Source: Ferrovibrio sp046297895 (GTDB lineage Bacteria; Pseudomonadota; Alphaproteobacteria; Ferrovibrionales; Ferrovibrionaceae). Taken from it: 64,000 nucleotides of DNA. This document shows, in pieces, positions 16,248-23,675 of the stretch (within the stretch, counting starts at the first letter, position 1; every line of letters begins with the position of its first letter). Under the pieces are notes generated by a model. It was not told the origin of the DNA and ran no database searches. It saw only the letters and a program-made list of their open reading frames with translations. Location: NCBI RefSeq assembly GCF_046297895.1, contig NZ_JBKBHC010000003.1:310001-374000 (forward strand), read 5' to 3'. The position numbers were made by a program, and so were the translations under genes.

Positions 16248-16631
16248 ATGGAATGGGAGTGGATCGATGCCGGCTTGCTGCTGGCGGTGCATGACGTGCA
16301 GATCGCCGAACATGGTGGCGGCGAGGGACTGCGCGATGCCGGATTGTTTGAATCCGCATTGGCACGGCCGGTGAACCTTGCCGCTTACGGGCAACCGGAT
16401 GTCGCCGATCTTGCGGCGGCCTATGGCTTCGGGATTGCGAAGAATCATCCATTCGTAGACGGCAACAAGCGCACCGCGTTTGTCGCGATGGAATTGTTTC
16501 TCGATCTGAATGGCTATGAACTGACGGCAGGCGATGCGGATGCATTGCCGGTCATGCTGGCTTTGGCGGCCGGTGACCTTGCCGAAACGGCGCTGGCCGA
16601 ATGGGTGCGCGGAAATATACGAAGGCTGTAG
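16248..16631 (+). CDS. Doc-family (death-on-curing) toxin, Fic fold
   Basis: 127 aa. The diagnostic motif HPFVDGNKRTAFVAMELFLDLNGYEL (about residues 66-91) is the Doc form of the Fic motif, HxFxDGNKR, with Lys where AMPylating Fic enzymes have Gly-Arg. P1 Doc phosphorylates EF-Tu with ATP and halts translation; the same activity is inferred here. N-terminal LLLAVHDVQIAEHGGGEGLRDAGLFESALARP is also typical of the family. It follows its antitoxin by 9 bp and appears intact. Confidence 0.93.
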   Translation: MEWEWIDAGLLLAVHDVQIAEHGGGEGLRDAGLFESALARPVNLAAYGQPDVADLAAAYGFGIAKNHPFVDGNKRTAFVAMELFLDLNGYELTAGDADALPVMLALAAGDLAETALAEWVRGNIRRL

Positions 16632-16665
16632 CTTCACGCCCCCGCCAACCACTCCGCCGGCGCCG

Positions 16666-17625
16666 TCAGGCGCCGGCCAACCAACGGCGGGCGAGCTGAT
16701 GCGCCAGCGCCAGCGGCGGCGACAGGCGCGGGCTGGCTTCCATGTCGGTGGATTTCACCCGCATCTCCTCCAGCTCGTCGCGGCTGAACCAGCGCGCCTC
16801 TTCCAGTTCGGTGGGGTCCACGGTGATCGCGCTGCTGGTCGCTTCGGCGATGCAGCCGATCATCAGCGAAGACGGGAACGGCCAGGGCTGGCAGGCGACG
16901 TAACGCACCGCGCCGGTTTCGATGCCGGCCTCTTCCAGAATCTCGCGGCGCACGGCCTCCTCGATGGTCTCGCCCGGCTCCATGAAGCCGGCCAGCGCCG
17001 AATACATGCCGGGCGGAAAGCGCGACTGCCGACCCAGCAGCACCATGTCCTCGCCGGTTGTCTCGTCGCGGCGCACCGCCAGCATGATCACCACCGGATC
17101 GGTGCGCGGAAAATGCTGCGCCTTGCAGCCCTCGTTCGTGCAATGCCGGCTGTAGCCGGCTTCGGCCATCTGCGTGGGGCTGCCGCACTGGGCGCAGAAG
17201 CGATGCCGCTGGTGCCAGTCGACCAGGCTGCGTGCCTGGGCCAGGATGGCGGCTTCCTCCGGCGGCAGCATCGCCGCGATCGAGCGCACGTCGATGAACT
17301 TGACGGCCTCGCCATGCAGGGTCGCGGTGGTCTCGTCCGCGTCGCAGTCGACGGCAAAATGCGCGATGCCGGCTTCGTCCAGGCCGAGGAACAGGCAGGG
17401 CAGGGGGGCATGGGCATCGGCCCAGGCCGTATCCAGCCAGGCGATGCGCGCCGGTTTCGCCGTGATGTCCACCAGGGCCTTAAGCTCGCGCAGGGGCAGG
17501 AAGCGGCTGTCGGCCCGGCGGCGCTTTTCCCCCAGCCAGTCCGGATTGCGGCGCGGATTGCCCGCGCGGTCCAGATTCGAGCCGGAAAAGACGATGGGTT
17601 TTGTCGGGCGAGGGGCGGTAAGCAT
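16666..17625 (-). CDS. nudC: NAD(+) diphosphatase / NAD-capped RNA hydrolase NudC
   Basis: About 319 aa, the usual length for alphaproteobacterial NudC. The enzyme cleaves NADH to NMNH and AMP and removes NAD caps from RNA. It has an N-terminal domain, a zinc ribbon (Cys144, Cys147, Cys162, Cys167), and the Nudix box from ~213 (GFMEPGETIEEAVRREILEE), followed by QPWPFPSSLMIG, the NudC signature. The frame is open well upstream across the ffs gene; I place the start at ATG 17625 because MLTAPRPTKPIVFSGSNLDRAG aligns with family N-termini. ATGs at 17661 and 17709 are alternatives. Confidence 0.92.
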   Translation of the reverse strand: MLTAPRPTKPIVFSGSNLDRAGNPRRNPDWLGEKRRRADSRFLPLRELKALVDITAKPARIAWLDTAWADAHAPLPCLFLGLDEAGIAHFAVDCDADETTATLHGEAVKFIDVRSIAAMLPPEEAAILAQARSLVDWHQRHRFCAQCGSPTQMAEAGYSRHCTNEGCKAQHFPRTDPVVIMLAVRRDETTGEDMVLLGRQSRFPPGMYSALAGFMEPGETIEEAVRREILEEAGIETGAVRYVACQPWPFPSSLMIGCIAEATSSAITVDPTELEEARWFSRDELEEMRVKSTDMEASPRLSPPLALAHQLARRWLAGA

Positions 17626-17708
17626 GCCGAAACGCTGGCATATCCGGCGCGCCGCGTCCATTGCCGGCAAGGTGCGGGATTGGGGCGGGAATCCTATCGG
17701 CCTACCCA

Positions 17709-17739
17709 TTGAAAACCATGGCTTAATGACGGATATAAG
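17709..17739 (+). promoter_or_regulatory. ffs promoter
   Basis: TTGAAA (17709-17714) and TATAAG (17734-17739), or GATATA two bases earlier with a 17-bp spacer, sit immediately before the SRP RNA 5' end. Confidence 0.55.
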
Positions 17740-17743
17740 GCCC

Positions 17744-17838
17744 GGGAGGTTGGTGGCGGACGGGCGCCTCGCCAACCCGGTCAGGTCCGGAAGGAAGCAG
17801 CCGTAACGAGTTTCCGCTCGGGTCGTTGCCAGCCTCCC
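17744..17838 (+). ncRNA. ffs: signal recognition particle RNA (4.5S type)
   Basis: A ~95-nt hairpin RNA. The ends GGGAGGTTGG and CCAGCCTCCC pair, and the universal Ffh-binding tip GGTCAGGTCCGGAAGGAAGC lies at 17779-17798. It has its own promoter and lies between nudC (divergent) and dnaX, the arrangement seen in many bacteria. It partners Ffh encoded at 6464-7837. Confidence 0.96.
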
Positions 17839-17924
17839 ACCGCATCCTTGCCCAGTCCGGCGCTTGCAGTCCGGGCGCAGCCCATCCAATCAAAGGGCCA
17901 GTGAGCGAATGAGCCTGTGAGCGA

Positions 17925-19682
17925 ATGAGTCAGCCGGCGCCCTATCGCGTGCTTGCGCGCAAATACCGCCCCAGCACCTTCGCCGAGATGATCGGCCAGG
18001 ATGCGCTGGTCCGCACGCTCACCAATGCCATCGCCACCGGCCGCATCGCCCAGGCCTTCATCCTCACCGGCGTGCGCGGCGTGGGCAAGACCACCACCGC
18101 CCGCATCATCGCCCGCGCGCTGAACTGCACCGGTCCCGACGGCCAGGGCGGCCCGACGATTGCACCCTGCGGCGTCTGCGACAACTGCAAGGCCATCGCC
18201 GAGGACCGCCATCCCGACGTGTTCGAGATGGACGCCGCCTCGCGCACCGGCATCAATGACATCCGCGAAATCATCGAGGCGGTGCGCTATGCCCCCTCGA
18301 TGGCGCGCTACAAGATCTACATCATCGACGAAGTGCACATGCTCTCCACGGCGGCCTTCAACGGCCTGCTCAAGACGCTGGAAGAGCCGCCGCCGCATGT
18401 GAAATTCGTCTTCGCCACCACTGAAATCCGTAAAGTTCCCGTCACGGTGCTGTCGCGCTGCCAGCGTTTCGATCTCAAGCGCGTCGAGATCGCCGTGCTG
18501 AATGCGCATTTCAAGCGCATCGCCGAAGCCGAAAACGCCCGGATCGACGACGACGCGCTCACGCTGATTTCGCGTGCCGCCGAAGGTTCGGTGCGCGATG
18601 GCCTCTCATTGCTCGACCAGGCGATTGCCCATGGCGCGGGTAGCGTAAATGCCGAACTGGTGCGCGACATGCTGGGCCTGGCCGACCGCGGCCAGGTCTT
18701 CGCCCTGCTCGACCTGCTGCTGCACGGCAAGCTGGCCGAGGCGCTGGATAACCTGCAGGCGCAGTATAATCTCGGCGCCGATCCGGCTGTCGTGATGCAG
18801 GACCTGCTCGATCTTACCCACTGGCTGACGCGCGTGAAGGTGATCGGCGGCACGCCCGACGACGTGACGCTGCCCGAAAGCCAGCGCCAGCGCGGCAAGG
18901 AACTGGCCGCCAAGCTGGGCATGCCGGTGCTGGCGCGCTCGTGGCAGATGCTGCTGAAAGGCCTGGCCGAGGTGCGCAGCGCGCCGGTGCCGCTGGCGGC
19001 GGCCGAGATGGTGCTGGTGCGCTTTGCTTACGCTGCCGACCTGCCCAGCCCGGCCGATCTGGCGAAGGAATGGAAAGAGAAGGGTGGCGCCCCTAACGCT
19101 GCGCCGGCTGGCCCGCGTGCGCCGCTCGGTGGCGGTAACGGTGGCGGCGGCAATGGCGCCACGGCAACCGCCGTCGCCGCGCAGCCGCGTGCTGTTGCCT
19201 CACCCGCCCCGCAGCCGGGCGAAACCGTCGCGCTTGCCGCCATGCCGACCAGCTTCCCGGCCCTGGTGCAGCTGGCGAAGGACATGCGCGAGGGCATCCT
19301 CGCGGCCGAGCTTTACAACGACGTGCATCCGGTCAGCTTCGAGCCCGGCCGCATCGAATTGCGGCTGGAACCCGGCGCGCATCACGACCTGCCCGGCCGC
19401 CTGATCGAGAAGCTGAAAGCTTGGACCGGCCAGCGCTGGGTGGTGAGTTTAAGCAAGCTGCCGGGCGAGCCGACCCTGGCCGAGCAGGAACAGGTCGAGG
19501 AATCGCGCCGCCGCGCCCATGTGCAGGCGCATCCGCTGGTGCAGGCCGTGCTCACCGCTTTCCCCGGCGCCGTGCTGGATGCCGTGCGCGAGGCCGCGCC
19601 GCCCGAGCCCGAAGCCGTCGAGGAGGATGCCGGCGACGGCTATGTCACCGACGATGTCGATCCGCTCGACGAGCTGGATTGA
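17925..19682 (+). CDS. dnaX: DNA polymerase III subunits tau/gamma
   Basis: 585-aa clamp-loader ATPase. P-loop GVRGVGKTTTAR (49-60), zinc ligands Cys68, Cys82, Cys85 and Cys88, Walker B IIDEVHML (~133-140) and the SRC sensor in TVLSRCQRFD are all present. A proline- and glycine-rich linker (about residues 390-430) precedes a C-terminal tau-like domain (about 445-540) and an acidic tail. The ATG at 17925 overlaps the second copy of a 13-bp direct repeat (17901-17913 and 17917-17929), whose first copy contains a three-codon reading frame (ATG 17909 to TGA 17920). It heads the dnaX-ybaB-recR cluster. Confidence 0.97.
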   Translation: MSQPAPYRVLARKYRPSTFAEMIGQDALVRTLTNAIATGRIAQAFILTGVRGVGKTTTARIIARALNCTGPDGQGGPTIAPCGVCDNCKAIAEDRHPDVFEMDAASRTGINDIREIIEAVRYAPSMARYKIYIIDEVHMLSTAAFNGLLKTLEEPPPHVKFVFATTEIRKVPVTVLSRCQRFDLKRVEIAVLNAHFKRIAEAENARIDDDALTLISRAAEGSVRDGLSLLDQAIAHGAGSVNAELVRDMLGLADRGQVFALLDLLLHGKLAEALDNLQAQYNLGADPAVVMQDLLDLTHWLTRVKVIGGTPDDVTLPESQRQRGKELAAKLGMPVLARSWQMLLKGLAEVRSAPVPLAAAEMVLVRFAYAADLPSPADLAKEWKEKGGAPNAAPAGPRAPLGGGNGGGGNGATATAVAAQPRAVASPAPQPGETVALAAMPTSFPALVQLAKDMREGILAAELYNDVHPVSFEPGRIELRLEPGAHHDLPGRLIEKLKAWTGQRWVVSLSKLPGEPTLAEQEQVEESRRRAHVQAHPLVQAVLTAFPGAVLDAVREAAPPEPEAVEEDAGDGYVTDDVDPLDELD

Positions 19683-19698
19683 ACCCAAGGAGTCGACC

Positions 19699-20022
19699 AT
19701 GAAGAATCTCGGCAACATGCTGAAACAGGCGCAAGCCATGCAGCAGCGCATGCAGGAAATGCAGGCCGAGCTGGAGCAGCGCGAGGTGCAGGGTTCGGCC
19801 GGCGGCGGCATGGTGATCGTCACGCTGAACGGCAAGAGCGAGCTGCGCGGGGTGAAGATCGATCCCTCGCTGCTGGTGCCCGACGAGGTCGAGGTGCTGG
19901 AGGATCTCATCAAGGCCGCCCATGCCGACGCCAAGGCGCGCGCCGACCGCGAAATGGCCGACGAGATGCAGAAGCTCACCGCCGGCCTGCCGCTGCCGCC
20001 GGGCATGAAGCTGCCCTTCTGA
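19699..20022 (+). CDS. ybaB: YbaB/EbfC nucleoid-associated protein
   Basis: 107 aa. MKNLGNMLKQAQAMQQRMQEMQAELEQREVQGSAGGGMV is the conserved helix and start of the EbfC/YbaB fold, a tweezer-shaped dimer that binds DNA. An AAGGAG Shine-Dalgarno precedes the ATG. It lies 16 bp from dnaX and 10 bp from recR, the standard dnaX-ybaB-recR order linked to recombination repair. Confidence 0.97.
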   Translation: MKNLGNMLKQAQAMQQRMQEMQAELEQREVQGSAGGGMVIVTLNGKSELRGVKIDPSLLVPDEVEVLEDLIKAAHADAKARADREMADEMQKLTAGLPLPPGMKLPF

Positions 20023-20032
20023 GTCTTCCGCC

Positions 20033-20641
20033 ATGGCCGGTCCCGAGATCGAGCGGCTGATCCAGCTGCTGGCGCGCCTGCCCGGCCTGGGCCCGCGCTC
20101 GGCGCGCCGCGCCGCCCTGCATCTGCTCAAGAAAAAGGACGCCCTGCTCAACCCGCTGGCGGCCAGTCTGCGCGAGGTGGGCGACAGCGTGCATGCCTGC
20201 TCCGTCTGCGGCAATCTCGATACCCGCGATCCCTGTGCCATCTGCACCGACGAGCGCCGTGATGCCGGCCTGATCTGCGTGGTGGAAGGCGTGGCCGATC
20301 TCTGGGCGCTGGAACGCGCCGGGGTGTTCCGCGGTCGTTATCACGTTCTGGGCGGCACGCTGTCGGCGCTGGATGGCGTGGGCCCCGCCGACCTCAATGT
20401 CGATGGCCTGATCGCCCGCGTGCAGGCCGGACAGTCTGGCGAAAAGAAGGTGCGCGAGGTGATCATCGCCACCAATGCCACGGTGGAAGGCCAGACCACG
20501 GCGCATTACATCACCGACCGGTTGCAGAATACCGGCGTCACCATTTCGCGGCTCGCCCATGGCGTGCCGGTCGGCGGCGAACTGGATTACCTCGACGATG
20601 GCACGCTCGGGGCCGCGCTGAAGGCACGCCGGCCGTTGTAA
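20033..20641 (+). CDS. recR: recombination protein RecR
   Basis: 202 aa. The RecFOR pathway factor loads RecA at gaps. It has a helix-hairpin-helix (LIQLLARLPGLGPRSARRAALHLL), a four-Cys zinc finger (Cys56, Cys59, Cys68, Cys71), a Toprim domain (ICVVEGVADLWALERAG, then YHVLGGTLSALDGVGP) and the C-terminal ISRLAHGVPVGGELDYLDDGTL. Full length. Confidence 0.98.
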   Translation: MAGPEIERLIQLLARLPGLGPRSARRAALHLLKKKDALLNPLAASLREVGDSVHACSVCGNLDTRDPCAICTDERRDAGLICVVEGVADLWALERAGVFRGRYHVLGGTLSALDGVGPADLNVDGLIARVQAGQSGEKKVREVIIATNATVEGQTTAHYITDRLQNTGVTISRLAHGVPVGGELDYLDDGTLGAALKARRPL

Positions 20642-20694
20642 CGCAATAGTATCGTATTCCGCCCTGCGGCCCTGCCGGGCTAGACTGCCCGGCA

Positions 20695-21474
20695 ATGATT
20701 CGCCGGCTCGCCTTTGCCTGCCTGGCTCTGCTGGGACTGCCGCTGCCGGCCCATGCGGTGGATTTGCGGCTGGCCTATATCGAGCAGGATGCCAGCCCCT
20801 ATCTAACCGGCAGCGGCGCCGCCATTCCCGCCCGGCCCGGCATCGCCGTCGAGCTGGTGCAGCGCGCGATGCATCGCCTGGACGGCCGGCTGCATCTCAC
20901 CCGTATGCCGGCGCGGCGCATGATCGAGGAGGTGAAGGCCGCCCGGCAGGACGGCATTCTCGGTTTCCGTTACTCCGCCGAACGGGCGCGCGACCTGGCC
21001 TTTCCCCTGCGCGACGGTCAGCCCGATGCCGCTCGCCATGCCGCGCGTCTGGCCCATTCGCTCTACCGCCGGCAGGGCAGCGGCATCACCTGGGATGGCC
21101 GGCGGATCGGCGGCCTCACCACGCCGCTTGCGGTCAGCAGCACCCAGCTCGTGGCCGAGGCGTTGCAGGCCCAGGGCGTGGAGATCATCCGCATCGGAAG
21201 CGGCGGCCAGATGTTTGCCATGCTGGCGCTCGGCCGCGTCGATGCCGTGGTGTCGCTCGACATCATCGGCGACCGCCAGTTGAGCGAACAGGCGGCGGCA
21301 AGGATCGAAAAGGTGGTGCCGCCGGTGCTGGTCGAGGATTTCCACGTGCCGTTCGGCTACGCCTTTTATGCCGCCAACCGCGATTTCGCCGAGCGGCTGT
21401 GGCACATGATCGGCGAGTTGCGCGACGCCACCTACGCCGAACTCACGCCGATTTACGTCGCCGCTAGCCCCTGA
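20695..21474 (+). CDS. periplasmic solute-binding-like protein (SBP_bac_3 fold)
   Basis: 259 aa with a signal peptide (MIRRLAFACLALLGLPLPAHA, cut after ~21). The mature part follows the family-3 binding protein plan: DLRLAYIEQDASPYL, GIAVELVQRAMHRL, ILGFRYSAERARDLAFPLR, then VDAVVSLDIIGDRQL and a C-terminal YAFYAANRDFAERLW. No transporter genes are adjacent, so it may be an orphan sensor-type or a lone periplasmic protein; ligand unknown. Its last 11 bp overlap the convergent gloB. Confidence 0.75.
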   Translation: MIRRLAFACLALLGLPLPAHAVDLRLAYIEQDASPYLTGSGAAIPARPGIAVELVQRAMHRLDGRLHLTRMPARRMIEEVKAARQDGILGFRYSAERARDLAFPLRDGQPDAARHAARLAHSLYRRQGSGITWDGRRIGGLTTPLAVSSTQLVAEALQAQGVEIIRIGSGGQMFAMLALGRVDAVVSLDIIGDRQLSEQAAARIEKVVPPVLVEDFHVPFGYAFYAANRDFAERLWHMIGELRDATYAELTPIYVAASP

Positions 21475-22237
21475 ACGTATCCTTGCGCTTGCGCGTCTCG
21501 GCGAACACCGCCACGTCGTCGGCATCCGTCATGCCCAGGGTCGCGCGCAGATTCGCGCTCGTCGGCCGCAGGAAAGGGTTGGTGGCTTTCTCTTGGCCCA
21601 GCAGCGACGGCACGGTCGGCTGGCCCTTCGCGCGTGCCGCTTTGATCGTCTCGTAACGCGCGACCAGCGCCGCATTGTCCGGCTCGACGGTGACGGCAAA
21701 GCGCGCGTTGGATTCGGTATATTCATGGGCGCAGTAGACGCGGGTATCGTCGGGCAGGGCGCCGAGTTTGCTTAAGGATGCCCACATCTGCGACGGCGTA
21801 CCCTCGAACAGCCGGCCGCAACCCAGCGCAAACAGCGTATCACCGCAGAACAGGGCTTTTGAGTTGGCGAACCAGAAGGCGATATGCCCCTTCGTATGCC
21901 CCGGCACGTCGAAGACGCGGGCTTCCTCCTTGCCCAGACACCAGGTCTCGCCGTCCTTCAGCGCCACATCGATACCCGGAATGCGGTCGGCATCGGCCCG
22001 TGGCCCCACGACCTGGCAGCCGGTGACATCTTTCAGCGCCATGTTGCCGCCCACATGGTCGGGATGATGGTGGGTATTGAGGATATGGGTCAGCCGCCAG
22101 CCGCGCTGGTGCAGCGCCGCCAGCACCGGCTCGTGCACGGCGGGATCGACCACGCCGGTGGCGCCCGTCGCCGGATCATGGGCGAGGTAGACGTAATTGT
22201 CGTTCAGCACGGGAATCTGCACGATATCGAGGGGCAT
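21464..22237 (-). CDS. gloB: hydroxyacylglutathione hydrolase (glyoxalase II)
   Basis: 257-aa metallo-beta-lactamase-fold enzyme that hydrolyses S-lactoylglutathione to lactate and glutathione, the second step of methylglyoxal detoxification. Metal ligands are in THHHPDHVGG (His56, His58, Asp60, His61), VPGHTKGH and FCGDTLF; the C-terminal CAHEYTESNARFA and RKRKDTFRG mark glyoxalase II. Length matches the family. It is divergent from the methyltransferase at 22281, a pairing common in alphaproteobacteria. Confidence 0.97.
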   Translation of the reverse strand: MPLDIVQIPVLNDNYVYLAHDPATGATGVVDPAVHEPVLAALHQRGWRLTHILNTHHHPDHVGGNMALKDVTGCQVVGPRADADRIPGIDVALKDGETWCLGKEEARVFDVPGHTKGHIAFWFANSKALFCGDTLFALGCGRLFEGTPSQMWASLSKLGALPDDTRVYCAHEYTESNARFAVTVEPDNAALVARYETIKAARAKGQPTVPSLLGQEKATNPFLRPTSANLRATLGMTDADDVAVFAETRKRKDTFRG

Positions 22238-22280
22238 GGCATCGTTCTCAAGTCGGACGGGAAGCTGCTAATATAACGCC

Positions 22281-23063
22281 ATGCTGCGCCCGGACATCAT
22301 CGATCTGCGCGAATTCTACGCCAACCCGCTGGGCCGGGCGGTGCGCCGCCTGCTGCGGCCCCGATTGCGCGTCTTCTGGCCGAATGTGCAGGGCATGACT
22401 GTGCTGGGCCTGGGCTATGCCACGCCCTACCTGCGCATCTTCGAGGGCGAGGCCGAGCGGGTGATCGCCGCCATGCCGGGGCCGCAGGGGGTGGTGCGCT
22501 GGCCACGCGGCCTGCCCGGCCGCGTCATGCTGGTAGACGAAGACGACCTGCCCCTGCCCGATGCGTCCGTCGACCGCCTGCTGCTGATGCATGCGCTGGA
22601 GAATTCCGAGAATGTGCGCGCGTTGCTGCGCGAGGTGTGGCGCGTGCTGACGCCGCAGGGCCGGCTGCTGGCCGTGGTGCCGAACCGGCGCGGCCTGTGG
22701 GCGCATATCGAGGCCACGCCCTTTGGCCAGGGCCATCCCTATACGCCGCCGCAGCTCACGCGGCTGATGCGCGACGCCATGTTCTCGCCCACCCAGTCGC
22801 AGGCGGCCCTGTGGCTGCCGCCGTCGGACCGCGCCTTCGTGATCAAGGCGGTGAATGCCTGGGAGAAGACCGGCGAGATCCTGTGGAGCCGTTTTTCCGG
22901 CGTGCTGCTGGTGGAGGCGGAAAAGCAGGTCTATGCCGGCGTGCCGGCCCGCGCGGTGAAGCAGAAGCAGCGTGCCTTCGCGCTCAATCCGTCGCCCTCG
23001 GCGCGGCTGCGGACCGAGCGCAGCTTGCGTGAGAATGACGGTTCAGGCTCCGCGCCGGCGTAG
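22281..23063 (+). CDS. class I SAM-dependent methyltransferase
   Basis: 260 aa. The SAM-binding region shows VLGLGYATPYLRIF (motif I) and DEDDLPLPDASVDRLLLMHALENSENVRALLREVWRVLTPQGRLLAVVPNRRGLWAH, the methyltransferase-11 pattern. The C-terminus is Arg-rich and low-complexity. It starts 43 bp from gloB on the other strand and overlaps the metW 3' end by 21 bp. The substrate is unknown; the gloB neighbourhood does not fix it. Confidence 0.85.
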   Translation: MLRPDIIDLREFYANPLGRAVRRLLRPRLRVFWPNVQGMTVLGLGYATPYLRIFEGEAERVIAAMPGPQGVVRWPRGLPGRVMLVDEDDLPLPDASVDRLLLMHALENSENVRALLREVWRVLTPQGRLLAVVPNRRGLWAHIEATPFGQGHPYTPPQLTRLMRDAMFSPTQSQAALWLPPSDRAFVIKAVNAWEKTGEILWSRFSGVLLVEAEKQVYAGVPARAVKQKQRAFALNPSPSARLRTERSLRENDGSGSAPA

Positions 23064-23675
23064 AACATATACGGCCTGGGCGCCGAACCAGTTGGCCGCC
23101 GCGCCCTGCAGCTTCCAGCCGTTCCGGTTGCCATGGCCGTCGACGGCGATGCGCTGTTCGACGATGAAGCCGTCGCGGGCACAGAGTTCGTCGAAATCCT
23201 GGATGGTGCAGAGGTGGATGTTCTGCGTCTCGTACCAGGGATCGTCCAGCGCCGCCGTCATCGGCATGCGGCCGCCGAACATCAACTGCATCCGCACCCG
23301 CCAGTAGGCGAAATTGGGGAACGACACGATGGCACGCCGGCCGATGCGCAGCATCTCGTGCAGCACCTTGCGCGGATTGCGCGTCGCCTGCAGGGTCAGG
23401 CTCAGCACCACGTAGTCGAAGGCGGCATCGGGATAATCCGGCAGGTCGGTATCGGCGTCGCCCTGGATCACGCTCAGGCCCCGCGCCACGCAGGCATTCA
23501 CGCCGCTCTGGCGGATCTCGATGCCGCGCCCGTCCACCTGCTTCTCGCGCGCCAGGTATTCCAGCAGCGCGCCGTCGCCGCAGCCGACATCCAGCAGGCG
23601 GCTTTTCGGTGCCACCATCTCGGCGATCATCAGCAGATCGCGGCGGATGTCCTTATGTGCGTTTGCGTTGCTCAT
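23043..23675 (-). CDS. metW: methionine biosynthesis protein MetW
   Basis: 210-aa methyltransferase-fold protein that works with MetX in homoserine acylation in proteobacteria. VAPKSRLLDVGCGDGALLEYL, GRGIEIRQSGVNACVARGLSVIQGDADTDL and FPNFAYWRVRMQLMFGGRMPMT are MetW hallmarks. The ATG at 23675 overlaps the metX TGA (ATGA), so the two are coupled. A longer frame upstream of this start lies inside metX. Confidence 0.96.
   Translation of the reverse strand: MSNANAHKDIRRDLLMIAEMVAPKSRLLDVGCGDGALLEYLAREKQVDGRGIEIRQSGVNACVARGLSVIQGDADTDLPDYPDAAFDYVVLSLTLQATRNPRKVLHEMLRIGRRAIVSFPNFAYWRVRMQLMFGGRMPMTAALDDPWYETQNIHLCTIQDFDELCARDGFIVEQRIAVDGHGNRNGWKLQGAAANWFGAQAVYVLRRRGA

Noticed and set aside
14166..16631. 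Prophage remnant suggested by the Gp37/Gp68 name
   Set aside because: No phage structural, integrase, lysis or replication genes and no att-like direct repeats are seen at the flanks; the family is also frequent on non-phage islands.
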